Of a stretch of DNA of 64,000 nucleotides, positions 52,421 through 61,415 are shown in pieces (positions within the stretch are counted from its first letter, which is position 1; the number at the start of each line of letters is the position of its first letter). Source of the stretch: Marvinbryantia formatexigens DSM 14469 (lineage in GTDB: Bacteria; Bacillota; Clostridia; Lachnospirales; Lachnospiraceae); the NCBI RefSeq assembly GCF_025148285.1, contig NZ_CP102268.1, forward strand, positions 2,707,001-2,771,000, written 5' to 3'. The notes beneath the pieces were generated by a model, which did no database searches, was not told where the DNA came from, and saw only the letters and a list, made by a program, of their open reading frames with translations. The position numbers were made by a program, and so were the translations under genes.

Positions 52421-53350
52421 ATGCTGGAGATTAAAGATTTATCAGTAAAATTTGCCTCCGAACATTCTGTGCAGGCGGTGGAGCACGTAAGCCTTTCTGT
52501 AAAAAAGGGCGAGCATGTGGCGATTGTCGGAGAGACAGGAAGCGGGAAAAGTATTCTTCTGCTGGCTGTTCTGGGGCTTCTTCCGGAAGGCGCCCTTGTG
52601 ACTGGCGAAGTTTTTTTTGAAGATGTGGATTTGCTGAAGCTTTCGCCGGGACAGTTAAATAAAATCAGGGGAAACCGGATTTCCTATGTGCCCCAGGGAA
52701 GCGGAAACGGGCTGAATCCTCTTCTGCGGGTGGGGTTCCAGATAAGCGAGCCGATGGTCGTCCACAGAAAGACGCCGAAGGCGGAAGCATGGAGAAAAAG
52801 TGTGGAGCTGATGAAGAGGTTTTATATTGGGAATGAAGAACAGGCAGCAAAACAGTATCCCCATACATTTAGCGGCGGAATGAAGCAGAGGGCGCTGATC
52901 GCTATGGGAATTTCGGCGGACGCGGGAACAATTCTGGCGGATGAACCCACCAAGGGGCTGGATGAAGAACGGATTGCCGAGGTTGTCCGGTGCTTTCAGC
53001 AGTTGGAGGATAAAACGATTCTGTGCGTAACGCATGACCTGAAATTTGCAAAAGAAATCAGCCGGCGAATCTGTGTGATGTATTCCTCAAATCTGGTAGA
53101 GTATGCATCGACCGAGGAAATTTTAAGCAGCCCACTGCATCCATATACCAGGGATATGCTGATGGCGATGCCGGAGAATGGTCTGAAATTTCAGACGGGA
53201 TTTTCAGTTTCTCATGACAATTATGAGAAAATGGGATGCCGGTATGCGGCGCGGTGCAGCGAATGCTTTGAAAAATGCCGGGAAATGCCGCCGGTATTTG
53301 ATGTGAGCGGTCATAAAGTGAGGTGTTGGAAATATGCTTCTTCAGACTGA
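52421..53350 (+). CDS. Dpp/Nik-type ABC ATPase, DppD-like
   Basis: 309 aa. Walker A GETGSGKS, Q-loop around YVPQGSGNGLNPLL, signature FSGGMKQRALIAMGI, Walker B ILADEPTKGLDE, switch His in CVTHDLKF. C-terminal oligopeptide-transport extension CRYAARCSECFEKCREMPP has four Cys of the kind seen in OppD/DppD proteins that bind an iron-sulphur or metal centre. Weak ribosome site (GTAGGTGAAAAC). Overlaps the last ATPase gene by 17 nt. Confidence 0.92.
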   Translation: MLEIKDLSVKFASEHSVQAVEHVSLSVKKGEHVAIVGETGSGKSILLLAVLGLLPEGALVTGEVFFEDVDLLKLSPGQLNKIRGNRISYVPQGSGNGLNPLLRVGFQISEPMVVHRKTPKAEAWRKSVELMKRFYIGNEEQAAKQYPHTFSGGMKQRALIAMGISADAGTILADEPTKGLDEERIAEVVRCFQQLEDKTILCVTHDLKFAKEISRRICVMYSSNLVEYASTEEILSSPLHPYTRDMLMAMPENGLKFQTGFSVSHDNYEKMGCRYAARCSECFEKCREMPPVFDVSGHKVRCWKYASSD

Positions 53351-54041
53351 AAAGTTGTCAAAGCGGTACAGACGCAGCAGCGGCGAAGTCTTTTTCGCGG
53401 CAAATGAAGTGAATCTGTCCATAGAGGCAGGACAGACAGCGGGGCTTCTTGGAAAAAGCGGGAGCGGAAAATCTACAGTAGGGCAGATGATTGCCGGACT
53501 GGTAAAGCCGTCCGCCGGGCGGATTTTTTATAAGGGAAAGGAGCTGTCGTATCCCTATAAAGGGGAAGAACGCCGGAAAATCCAGATTTTATTCCAGCAT
53601 CCGGAGGTGTCCTTTAACCCGGCGCTTCCGCTGATAAAAAGCATGTGCGAGCCGTATAAGCTGCTGAAAAAACCGGCAGGCGAAGAGGATATCCTGAAAG
53701 ATATTGAAAAATTCGGACTGCACAGGGAGCATCTGCACCGGGCGCCGATGGAGTTATCCGGCGGGGAGCTGTAGAGGGCGGCGCTTTCCAGGATTCTTGT
53801 GATGGAGCCGGAGCTGATTATTCTGGATGAACCGACGAGTATGCTGGATGTTATTTCGCAGGCACAGATTATTCATTATTTAACGGAATACCAGAAGGAA
53901 CACGGGACGGCGTATCTGTTCATCACCCATCACAGGATGCTGGCTTCCCAGGTATGCGATGAGATTTTTGAAATTGAGGAGGGACAGCTGCTTTTGCATT
54001 CGTGTTGCACGACACGTGCAGATGTGATAAAATCGCAGTGA
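53334..54041 (+). pseudogene. Dpp/Nik-type ABC ATPase, DppF-like, with in-frame amber codon
   Basis: Reads as one ATPase over 236 codons except for a TAG at 53772-53774 in the signature motif: ELSGGEL-stop-RAALSRIL, where relatives have LSGGELQRA. A single C to T change (CAG to TAG) explains it. Before it: Walker A GLLGKSGSGKST, Q-loop FQHPEVSFNPALPL. After it: Walker B LIILDEPTSMLD and H-loop FITHHRM. A GTG/ATG at 53799-53804 could restart the 3' half (80 aa). Either a nonfunctional gene, a two-piece protein, suppressed, or an assembly/sequencing error. Confidence 0.9.
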
Positions 54042-54075
54042 ATGATAGTGATATTTATATTAAGGGGAGCCGGAT

Positions 54076-55005
54076 ATGGAGAAAAATGATAGGAAAAAGA
54101 AAACCGCGCCGTTTCTGATTTTGTTGGCGGGCTGTCTGTGGGGAAGCATGGGGATTTTTGTGCGCACTCTGAATGCATGGGGAATGGAGAGCTTTGAGAT
54201 CGTGGCGCTGCGTTCTTATGTAACAATGGTTTGTATGCTTGTGCTTCTTGTTGTTTTTCAGAGGAAGCTTCTGAAAATCCGGCTGCGTGATATCTGGTGC
54301 TTTCTGGGTACCGGTCTGTGCAGCATTGTGTTTTTTAATTACTGCTATTTCCGCACGATTATGGAAACCTCCATGCCGGTGGCGGCGGTGCTGCTGTACA
54401 CCGCACCGGTGATGGTGGTCCTGATGTCGGCGGTGCTGTTTCGCGAGAAAATCACGCCCGCGAAAATGGCGGCGCTGGTGATGGTGGTAATCGGCTGCGC
54501 TCTGGTGGCAGGGCTTGTGGGAAACGGACATACGCTGACACCGGCGGGACTGCTGGTCGGTCTGGGCGCGGGCTTTGGCTATGCGCTATACTCTATTTTC
54601 AGCCGCTATGCGCTGGAGAGAGGCTATCATCCTCTGACGATTCTTTTTTATACTTTTACATTTGCTTCGGTGGGCGTGCTGCCGTTCGCGGATATGGGAG
54701 CTGTGTGGGACGCGGTGACGGCGGATGCCGCTCATGCCGGGATTTCTCTGGTGTTCGGTCTGGTGAGCACGGTGGTGCCCTATTTTGTATATACAATGGG
54801 GCTGTCCAGTGTGGAAAACGGGACGGCGTCCATCCTTGCTTCGGTGGAGCCGGTGACGGCGTCCATTCTCGGTATCGTGCTGTTTGGAGACCGGGTAGAC
54901 GCATGGCAGGCGGCAGGAATGCTTCTGGTGTTTGCTTCTATTATTATATGTAACCTTGCGCCGAAGGAGACAAAGGGGCGTGCCTGCCGGGAAAGACAGG
55001 CTTAG
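54076..55005 (+). CDS. DMT-superfamily (EamA) transporter
   Basis: 309 aa with about ten membrane helices in two EamA repeats. Features: LAGCLWGSMGIFVRTLNAWG, the first repeat end GCALVAGLVGNGHTLTPAG and the second repeat ASVEPVTASILGIVLFGDRV. Drug/metabolite exporters of this kind vary widely in substrate. Followed by the tandem repeats before mutM. Confidence 0.9.
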   Translation: MEKNDRKKKTAPFLILLAGCLWGSMGIFVRTLNAWGMESFEIVALRSYVTMVCMLVLLVVFQRKLLKIRLRDIWCFLGTGLCSIVFFNYCYFRTIMETSMPVAAVLLYTAPVMVVLMSAVLFREKITPAKMAALVMVVIGCALVAGLVGNGHTLTPAGLLVGLGAGFGYALYSIFSRYALERGYHPLTILFYTFTFASVGVLPFADMGAVWDAVTADAAHAGISLVFGLVSTVVPYFVYTMGLSSVENGTASILASVEPVTASILGIVLFGDRVDAWQAAGMLLVFASIIICNLAPKETKGRACRERQA

Positions 55006-55014
55006 AAGAAGGCT

Positions 55015-55208
55015 GCATAAGCAGGGAGTGACATGACGCGCTGGGGAAAGACCGCATAAGCAGGGAGCGACATGACGCGCCGGGGAAAGGTCGCATAAGC
55101 AGGGAGTGACATGACGCGCCGGGAGAAGCCGCATAAGCAGGGAGTGACATGACGCGCCGGGGAAAGGTCGCATAAGCAGGGAGTGACATGACGCATCGGA
55201 AGAAGGTC
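55015..55208 (+). repeat. Five 38-39-nt repeats, each with ribosome site and start codon
   Basis: Units begin GCATAAGCAGGGAG at 55015, 55054, 55093, 55131 and 55170. Each contains AGGGAG(T/C)GAC then ATGACGC, so each is a translation start with an 8-codon frame ending in a TAA of the next unit (MTRRGKVA type). The third unit is 38 nt, which shifts frame and ends instead at ACATGA overlapping the next ATG. The fifth unit has lost the stop and runs in phase (MTHRKKVTYAERDAPLC...) into mutM. Confidence 0.9.
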
Positions 55209-55265
55209 ACATATGCAGAAAGAGATGCGCCGCTGTGCCGGGGCAGGAAAATGCAGGAGGATAAA

Positions 55266-56090
55266 ATGCCGGAATTAGCGGAAGTGGAAATGATAAGAAG
55301 AGTTCTTGAGCCGCAGCTTGGCGGAAGAACGGTTACGAAGCTGTTGGTTGTCCGCCCGGAGGTGGTGGCGCATCCGCAGACGGAGCAGTTTGCAGAGAAC
55401 GTGTGTGGGGCGGTGATTGAACGGCTGTGCAGGCGGGGAAAATATCTGCAGATTATTTTTCAAAACGGCTCGCGTGCAGTGGTGCATCTGCGCATGACGG
55501 GACAGCTCCTGGTGCTGCCGGCGGATTCGCCGCCGGAGAAATATACGCAGCTTGTTCTCTCTCTGGACGATGGCAGGGAGCTGCGTTTCCTGGATATGAG
55601 ACGTTTCGGAAGATGGTGGTTTCTGCAGAAGGATGAGCCGGACACCTTTACCGGGATGCAGACGCTCGGACCGGAGCCGTCGGACGAAAGGCTGACGGCC
55701 GGATATCTCAGAGAAAAGGCGGGCGCCAGCCGGAAGGCAATCAAGGACTGGCTGCTCTGCCAGCAATATGTTGCCGGAATCGGAAATATCTATTCAGATG
55801 AAATTTTATTTGCAGCAGGTATTTATCCCGGACGCGGGGCGTGTTCGCTGACGGAAAAAGAGTGGGAGCGCCTGGCGGAGGAAATCCCGCGGACAATGCA
55901 GTTCTTTGTGGAGAAGAATGAGATTTCTGCGGAGGACTATCTGAAGAGCAAGGGAAGGGATTACCGGAACACGCCGTATTTGCAGGTATACGGGCATAAA
56001 GGAGCGCCATGTCCGAAATGCGGGGCGCCGCTGGCAGGCAGCAGGATTGCAGGGCGCAGCAGCGTCTACTGCCTGCAGTGCCAGAAATAA
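55266..56090 (+). CDS. mutM: Formamidopyrimidine-DNA glycosylase (MutM/Fpg)
   Basis: 274 aa, removes 8-oxoguanine and FaPy from DNA. N-terminal catalytic Pro/Glu in MPELAEVEMIRR (Pro1 after Met loss, Glu2), DNA-binding helix-two-turn-helix near AIKDWLLCQQYVAGIGNIYSDEILF and the C-terminal zinc finger CPKC...CLQC. Start at 55266 follows GCAGGAGG; the frame is open upstream to the last repeat (55188), so an extra 26-residue leader is possible but would mask the catalytic N-terminus, so the internal start must be used for activity. Confidence 0.95.
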   Translation: MPELAEVEMIRRVLEPQLGGRTVTKLLVVRPEVVAHPQTEQFAENVCGAVIERLCRRGKYLQIIFQNGSRAVVHLRMTGQLLVLPADSPPEKYTQLVLSLDDGRELRFLDMRRFGRWWFLQKDEPDTFTGMQTLGPEPSDERLTAGYLREKAGASRKAIKDWLLCQQYVAGIGNIYSDEILFAAGIYPGRGACSLTEKEWERLAEEIPRTMQFFVEKNEISAEDYLKSKGRDYRNTPYLQVYGHKGAPCPKCGAPLAGSRIAGRSSVYCLQCQK

Positions 56091-56168
56091 AACCGGAGCC
56101 GCAGGACGGAGTATGCAGCCGGAGAAAAATGGAGCCGCAGGACGGAAAACAGCCAGATGGAGAAATGC

Positions 56169-57098
56169 ATGAAACGGATACTGAATTATCAGATTGAGAA
56201 GGAATGGGAGGGAGAGAGCGCCGCCGCATTTTTACGGGCGAAGGGCTTTTCGCGCCATATTCTGACGCATCTGAAGCAGACGGAGGGCGGCATCTGCCGG
56301 AACGGCAGCCGGATATGGCTGTCTGAACGGCTTCATTTTGGCGATGTGCTGACGGTAACATTTCTGGAAGAGCGCTCCTCGGAAAATATTGTTCCGGTTC
56401 CGATGAAGCTGGACATCGTTTATGAGGACGAGGACCTTCTGGTGATCGACAAGCCTGCCGATATGCCAGTTCATCCGTCCATCCATAATTTTGATAACAC
56501 GCTGGCAAATGGTCTTGCGTATTATTACGAAAGCCGCGGCGAAGCGTTTGTTTACCGCTGCATTACGCGGCTGGACCGGGATACCACCGGGCTTTTACTC
56601 GTCGCCAAAAACATGCTCAGCGGCGCGTTTCTGGCGGAAATGGGAAAGCGCCGGGAAATCCACCGTGAATATCTGGCAATCGTTACGGGAAAAACAGAAG
56701 CAGAAGGGACGGTAGATGCTCCAATCGCCAGGGTGGAGGGCTCTGTGCTGGAGCGCTGCGTGGATTTTCAGCGCGGAGAGCGCGCTGTCACACATTATCG
56801 TACGCTGGAATACCGGGACGGGTATTCGCTGGTGCGTCTGAAGCTGGAGACGGGACGCACGCACCAGATTCGCGTACACATGAAATATATCGGGCATCCT
56901 CTGACGGGAGATTTTCTGTATAATCCCGATTACCGGCTGATGGATCACCAGGCACTGCACTCGCATTACCTGGCATTCCGGCATCCAATCACGGGAGAGA
57001 GGATGGAGTTTACATCGCAGCCGCCCTGGCAGGGGCTGTGGGAAGGGAGAGAAGAAGATGGAGAAGAAACGCTCAAGAGTTGTCATTGTTCCATGTGA
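56169..57098 (+). CDS. RluD-family pseudouridine synthase
   Basis: 309 aa. N-terminal S4-like domain (AFLRAKGFSRHILTHLKQTEGGI), catalytic Asp in CITRLDRDTTGLLLVAKN, and C-terminal LETGRTHQIRVHMKYIGHPLTGD. Acts on uridines in rRNA or tRNA; exact target not identifiable. Start at 56169 is preferred over 56157 because GGAG (56159-56162) precedes it. A GGAGCCGCAGGACGGA direct repeat lies in 56093-56148 before the gene. Overlaps the next gene by 41 nt. Confidence 0.92.
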   Translation: MKRILNYQIEKEWEGESAAAFLRAKGFSRHILTHLKQTEGGICRNGSRIWLSERLHFGDVLTVTFLEERSSENIVPVPMKLDIVYEDEDLLVIDKPADMPVHPSIHNFDNTLANGLAYYYESRGEAFVYRCITRLDRDTTGLLLVAKNMLSGAFLAEMGKRREIHREYLAIVTGKTEAEGTVDAPIARVEGSVLERCVDFQRGERAVTHYRTLEYRDGYSLVRLKLETGRTHQIRVHMKYIGHPLTGDFLYNPDYRLMDHQALHSHYLAFRHPITGERMEFTSQPPWQGLWEGREEDGEETLKSCHCSM

Positions 57099-58398
57099 TT
57101 CCTACGATGAGGAAAAAGTATATCACGCGATGCGCACCGGGATTGAGCTGCTGGGCGGTATCGGGGAATTTGTATCGCCGCAGGAGAAGATTCTGGTAAA
57201 GCCGAACTTTCTCTCCGCCGCGGCGCCGGAAAAGGCGGTGACGACACATCCGGCGGTGATAAAGGCGATGCTGCGCATTTTGTCCGAGGCGGGCTGCGAA
57301 AACGTGAAATATGGTGATTCACCGGGACACGGTTCCTGTGCGGGCGCGGCCCAAAAGATTGGACTGACGCCGGAAAATACCTTTGGCGCTGTGCTGGCGG
57401 ATATGTCGGAGGAGGTATGCACGCCCTTTCCGGAGGGAATGACGGCGCAGGAATTTTACTTTGCAAAGGAAGTGACGGAGGCGGATGCCATTATCAGTCT
57501 TTCCAAAATGAAAACGCATGCGCTGGAGCGGGTGACAGGAGCCGTGAAAAATGTATACGGACTGATTTGCGGCTACCGCAAGGCGGCGGGACATGTGAAA
57601 TATCCAAATGCCAGCATATTTGCGCGGATGCTTGCCGATATTCACCGCTGTGTGAAGCCGCGGCTCCATATCATGGACGGCATCGTTGCTATGGAGGGCA
57701 ACGGACCGGGTTCGGGCGACCCGGTGCCGATGAATGTGCTTCTGTTCTCAAAGGACCCGGTAGCACTCGACAGTGTGTTCTGCACGATGGTCTGTCTGGA
57801 CCCGGAGCTGGTGCCGACCAACACGCAGGGTGAGGCGATGGAAATCGGAACCTATCACAGAAGCCGGATTGAGCTGATAACTCCGGCGGCAGAAACCGGG
57901 ATGAATACGGCAGACGAAAAGGAGAACGGTGCGGCAGAAGCCGGGAAGAGTACGGCAGACGAAAAGGAGAGCGGCGCGGCAGAAACCGGGATGAGTACGG
58001 CAGACGAAAAGGAGAGCGGCGCGGCAGAAGCCGGGATGAATACGGCAGATGAAAAGCAGAGCGGCGAGAGCGTTTCTTTCCGGCGTTTAAACGGCGCAGC
58101 GCTGCGGGAAGAATTTGGAAACCGGCAGTTTAAGGTGGAACGCAGAGGGACGAAGCGGACTGCCTTTGTGCGTTACTCGGATTTTATGACGTCGCTGGCA
58201 AGGCGGCCGCGGATTGACAAAAAGCTCTGTATCCGGTGCGGTGTCTGTGTGGAGCATTGTCCGGTGCCGGGCAAAGCGGTAAACTTTAAAAACGGCAGGA
58301 AAGAGCCGCCGGTGTACGATTATAAAAAGTGCATCCGCTGCTATTGCTGCCAGGAAATGTGCCCCAGGCACGCGATAACGGCGGGCAGACGCAGATAA
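57058..58398 (+). CDS. DUF362 domain/ferredoxin-like protein with internal repeats
   Basis: 446 aa. DUF362 (about residues 1-275): ILVKPNFLSAA, SKMKTHALERVTGAVKNVYGLICG, VALDSVFCTM. A repeat-rich linker (about 278-337), then two 4Fe-4S motifs CIRCGVCVEHCPVP and CIRCYCCQEMCP. Likely an electron-transfer or metal/oxidoreductase-linked protein; enzymatic role unknown. Starts within the previous gene after GAGAAGAAG. Confidence 0.88.
   Translation: MEKKRSRVVIVPCDSYDEEKVYHAMRTGIELLGGIGEFVSPQEKILVKPNFLSAAAPEKAVTTHPAVIKAMLRILSEAGCENVKYGDSPGHGSCAGAAQKIGLTPENTFGAVLADMSEEVCTPFPEGMTAQEFYFAKEVTEADAIISLSKMKTHALERVTGAVKNVYGLICGYRKAAGHVKYPNASIFARMLADIHRCVKPRLHIMDGIVAMEGNGPGSGDPVPMNVLLFSKDPVALDSVFCTMVCLDPELVPTNTQGEAMEIGTYHRSRIELITPAAETGMNTADEKENGAAEAGKSTADEKESGAAETGMSTADEKESGAAEAGMNTADEKQSGESVSFRRLNGAALREEFGNRQFKVERRGTKRTAFVRYSDFMTSLARRPRIDKKLCIRCGVCVEHCPVPGKAVNFKNGRKEPPVYDYKKCIRCYCCQEMCPRHAITAGRRR
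57889..58068 (+). repeat. Four 45-nt repeats inside the DUF362 gene
   Basis: Units encode AETGMNTADEKENGA and variants (15 residues, with T/A, M/K, N/S, E/Q changes), in phase, in the linker before the ferredoxin domain. Confidence 0.9.
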
Positions 58399-58461
58399 AG
58401 CCGGTGCTTGAGCAGCTCTTGGACAGACGCAGATAAAGCCGGTGCCTGAGCAGCCCTGAGG
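58386..58461 (+). repeat. 38-nt duplication of the DUF362 3' end
   Basis: CAGACGCAGATAAAGCCGG occurs at 58386 and 58424; the first copy includes the gene's TAA stop. So a piece of the gene end plus spacer was duplicated. Confidence 0.8.
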
Positions 58462-58627
58462 CAGATTCTGTGCACGGCAGGGCGGGGTGCGGAGGCGGCT
58501 TTTGATTTATAGAATCTTTAGAATATTTTAGAAACAGTTGATTGCGCTTTGTCGGCGAAAAGCTTATACTTGGTGTTGTGATTCAGGAAAAAACGGTATG
58601 ATTCGCCGGAGTTTGGAGGGAGCTTTT

Positions 58628-59032
58628 TTGAAAGGGTTAAAGGATAAGCTTTACCAGTTTATGCAGGGCAGGAATGGTATAGATGAGATGGGTTCAGTTC
58701 TGATATGGACGTCCTTGATTCTTCTGATTATCAGTACGCTGCTGAACAGTTTTATTTTGTCGCTGATTGCGTTTGCGCTGCTGATATATTCGTATTTCCG
58801 CGTATTTTCCAGAAATCTGGGCGCGCGGCAGGCGGAGAACCAGCGCTACCTCGCGCAGAGAGAACGGCTGCGCTTTAAGCTTCAGAGCCTGAAGGTGCGC
58901 CTCGGACTGCACAAAACACACAAATATCTCAAATGCAAAAAGTGCAGTAAAAAAATGCGCGTACCGCGCGGCAAAGGAAAAATCGAAGTCACCTGTCCGC
59001 ACTGCGGCGAAAAATTCATTACCAGGTCGTAG
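58628..59032 (+). CDS. Small membrane protein with zinc-ribbon end
   Basis: 134 aa from a TTG at 58628 preceded by GGAGGG at 58615-58620. Two hydrophobic helices (about 23-60: VLIWTSLILLIISTLLNSFI and the next segment), a basic helical stretch, then a zinc ribbon KCKKCSKKMRV...CPHCGEKF (CxxC pairs). Cytoplasmic zinc ribbon attached to membrane; function unknown. Single gene, ends at a bidirectional terminator. Confidence 0.82.
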   Translation: MKGLKDKLYQFMQGRNGIDEMGSVLIWTSLILLIISTLLNSFILSLIAFALLIYSYFRVFSRNLGARQAENQRYLAQRERLRFKLQSLKVRLGLHKTHKYLKCKKCSKKMRVPRGKGKIEVTCPHCGEKFITRS

Positions 59033-59052
59033 GAGGCGGTTCATCCGCCCGG

Positions 59053-59089
59053 AAAAAGACCCCGGAGGCAGTCAGCCATCCGGGGTTTT
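59053..59089. terminator. Bidirectional terminator between zinc-ribbon gene and glyA
   Basis: CCCCGG/CCGGGG arms with extra pairing, A run on the left and T run on the right; serves the convergent glyA too. Confidence 0.85.
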
Positions 59090-59156
59090 AATTATATCAT
59101 TCAGAATTATGCGCATTTGTTTCTGATTTTTGCCGCATGACGGAGTAGTTTCCGGA

Positions 59157-60395
59157 CTATGCATTCAGCGGATATTTATCGGTCAGCTCTTTGACGATCG
59201 CCATTGCCGCCGCCTTGTTATCGGCGCTCTTTACCATCAGAGAAATTGCTTCGGCAATCTTGTCCATATCCTGCTCATTCATGCCGCGGGAGGTGACTGC
59301 CGCAGTACCGAGGCGGACGCCGCTGGTAACGAACGGAGATTCCGGGTCGTTCGGAACGGCATTTTTGTTGCAGGTGATGTTTGCGTCATCCAGCAGCTTT
59401 TCCATCGCCTTTCCGGTGATGCCGGTGCCGCGCAGATCGACGAGCATCAGATGATTGTCCGTACCGCCGGATACGATATTGATGCCGCGGTTCATAAGAC
59501 CGGCGCAGAGCGCTTTGGCATTTTTCACGATATTTTCCTGATATACCTTATATTCCGGCTGCAGAGCCTCTTTAAAGCACACTGCCTTTGCCGCGATAAC
59601 ATGCATCAGCGGACCGCCCTGGATGCCGGGGAATACTGCTTTGTTGAAGTTAAACTGCTTTGCCACTTCGTTGCTGCTCATGATCATGCCGCCCCGCGGA
59701 CCGCGCAGCGTCTTGTGCGTGGTAGTCGTGGTGACATGCGCATACGGAATCGGGCTCGGATGCACGCCGGCGGCAACCAGTCCGGCAATGTGCGCGATAT
59801 CTACCATCAGATATGCGCCAACCTCGTCGGCGATTTCGCGGAAACGCTTGAAATCAATGATGCGGGCATAAGCGCTTGCGCCTGCCACGATCAGCTTCGG
59901 TTTCGCCTCCAGGGCGATTCTGCGGACTTCCTCGTAATCAATTACGCCCTCGTCGTTGACGCCGTAAGGTACAATGTTAAAATAGGCGCCGGAAAAATTG
60001 GCGGGGCTTCCGTGGGAAAGATGTCCGCCGTGTGCCAGGTTCATGCCCATAACGGTGTCGCCCGGCTTCAGCATGGCGAAAAAGACAGCCATGTTAGCCT
60101 GTGCGCCGGAATGCGGCTGTACATTGACATATTCGCAGCCAAACAGCTCGCAGGCGCGCTTTTTGGCAAGCTCTTCCACGACGTCTACACATTCGCAGCC
60201 GCCGTAGTAACGTTTTCCAGGGTAGCCCTCCGCATATTTATTGGTGAGCGGGCTTCCCATTGCCGCCATAACGGCCTTGCTCACCCAGTTTTCCGAAGCA
60301 ATCAGTTCAATGTGGGAGTTCTGACGGTCGATTTCCTGCCGGATGGCAGAAGCGATTTCGCTGTCCACTGTCTGGATTTCTTCAAAAGAATACAT
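59157..60395 (-). CDS. glyA: Serine hydroxymethyltransferase
   Basis: 412 aa PLP enzyme interconverting serine and glycine with tetrahydrofolate. Landmarks: [46 protein letters not shown] Lys in [16 protein letters not shown] (about residue 225). The start at 60395 has AGGAGG 8-10 nt ahead; an open frame upstream lacks a site. Separate transcription unit from its own promoter on the minus strand. Confidence 0.97.
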   Translation of the reverse strand: MYSFEEIQTVDSEIASAIRQEIDRQNSHIELIASENWVSKAVMAAMGSPLTNKYAEGYPGKRYYGGCECVDVVEELAKKRACELFGCEYVNVQPHSGAQANMAVFFAMLKPGDTVMGMNLAHGGHLSHGSPANFSGAYFNIVPYGVNDEGVIDYEEVRRIALEAKPKLIVAGASAYARIIDFKRFREIADEVGAYLMVDIAHIAGLVAAGVHPSPIPYAHVTTTTTHKTLRGPRGGMIMSSNEVAKQFNFNKAVFPGIQGGPLMHVIAAKAVCFKEALQPEYKVYQENIVKNAKALCAGLMNRGINIVSGGTDNHLMLVDLRGTGITGKAMEKLLDDANITCNKNAVPNDPESPFVTSGVRLGTAAVTSRGMNEQDMDKIAEAISLMVKSADNKAAAMAIVKELTDKYPLNA

Positions 60396-60492
60396 AAGTT
60401 TTTTCCTCCTGAATGTAAGTGAGCTGCCCGGCAAACGGACCGGACATTGATTTTTCATGCTCTTTTCTTTTAAAATCAAAATCTCATGGCTC

Positions 60493-60520
60493 ATTATATC
60501 ATAAATTTCCGACGTGTCAA
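60493..60520 (-). promoter_or_regulatory. Promoter of glyA
   Basis: On the minus strand TTGACA (60515-60520), 16-bp spacer, TATAAT (60493-60498); leader about 90 nt. Confidence 0.88.
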
Positions 60521-60630
60521 TCAGAAAAAGACAAATATCCGCGTGAGAAAAACATTGTGAGTGGCAGCACGGCCGGACCGCCCCGTTACATGAGAAATCT
60601 ATTTAAAATTGCTTTGCGGTGGGATTTTTG

Positions 60631-60659
60631 TTGCAGTATGTGACAAAGATGGATATAAT
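60631..60659 (+). promoter_or_regulatory. Promoter of the PAP2 gene
   Basis: TTGCAG (60631-60636), 17-bp spacer, TATAAT (60654-60659). Confidence 0.75.
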
Positions 60660-60753
60660 GATGCCAGGGGATAAAGGTCTGAACTCGCGTGAGCGTGCTC
60701 AAAAGCGGGCGCAGGACACTGGAAACCACCCTGATACGAAAACGGAGGATTTT

Positions 60754-61290
60754 ATGACCTGGGAATTTTCTTTTCTGGATGCGCTTCAGAAGCTGCACAC
60801 GCCGCTTCTGGATGATTTTTTTACAACAGTTACCTGGTTTGGCAGGGATTTCTGGATTATGCTCGGCATTTTCCTTTTGTTCTTCCGCAGAACGCGCAAA
60901 TGCGGCATCTGTATGCTCGCCGGACTGATCGTGGGGGCGCTGATCACCAATGTGACGATTAAGCCGCTGGTGGCGCGGGAGCGTCCGTGCTGGATTAACG
61001 ACACTGTGCAGCTTCTTGTCTCGACCCCGCGCGACTATTCATTCCCGTCCGGGCACTCGCAGGCTTCCTTTGTGTCCGCGATGGCGATATACCAGAACCA
61101 TAAAAAATGGGGAATCGCGGCGTTTATTTTTGCCGCCCTTATCTCTTTTTCCAGACTGTATCTGTACGTACATTTTCCCACCGATGTGGCGGCGGGCATT
61201 CTGATTGGACTGATAGTCGGCTATTTCACCAGCAGACTTGTAAAGAGCCAGATACAGAAGCATCCGGCGGCGCAGAAATATCTGGAGTAG
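60754..61290 (+). CDS. PAP2-family phosphatase
   Basis: 178 aa, five to six membrane helices. The three PAP2 motifs are intact: KPLVARERP, SFPSGHSQ and SRLYLYVHFPTD. Probably dephosphorylates a membrane lipid such as phosphatidic acid or undecaprenyl pyrophosphate at the outer face. Start at 60754 after CGGAGGATTTT. Confidence 0.93.
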   Translation: MTWEFSFLDALQKLHTPLLDDFFTTVTWFGRDFWIMLGIFLLFFRRTRKCGICMLAGLIVGALITNVTIKPLVARERPCWINDTVQLLVSTPRDYSFPSGHSQASFVSAMAIYQNHKKWGIAAFIFAALISFSRLYLYVHFPTDVAAGILIGLIVGYFTSRLVKSQIQKHPAAQKYLE

Positions 61291-61365
61291 AACGCAGCGC
61301 GTTTTTTTGCGCGGGATGCAGAATGTGACATTTTTGCACCGGCGGCAGGACATGACCGGTGAATA

Positions 61366-61402
61366 GAAAGACCTGTGGTATGATGATGCCACAGGCCTTT
61401 TC
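61366..61402 (+). terminator. Terminator of the PAP2 gene
   Basis: AAAG.CCTGTGG/CCACAGG.CTTT stem followed by T. A CACCGG/CCGGTG hairpin lies just ahead (61337-61362). Confidence 0.8.
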
Positions 61403-61415
61403 TTTGCGATTTTTG

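Noticed and set aside
53772-53774. Pyrrolysine at the amber codon
   Set aside because: The family has Gln here, a single C to T change explains TAG, and no pyl genes or methyltransferases are present in the window.
55015-55208. CRISPR array
   Set aside because: Units are tandem without spacers between them, 38-39 nt with internal ATG, and no cas genes are present.
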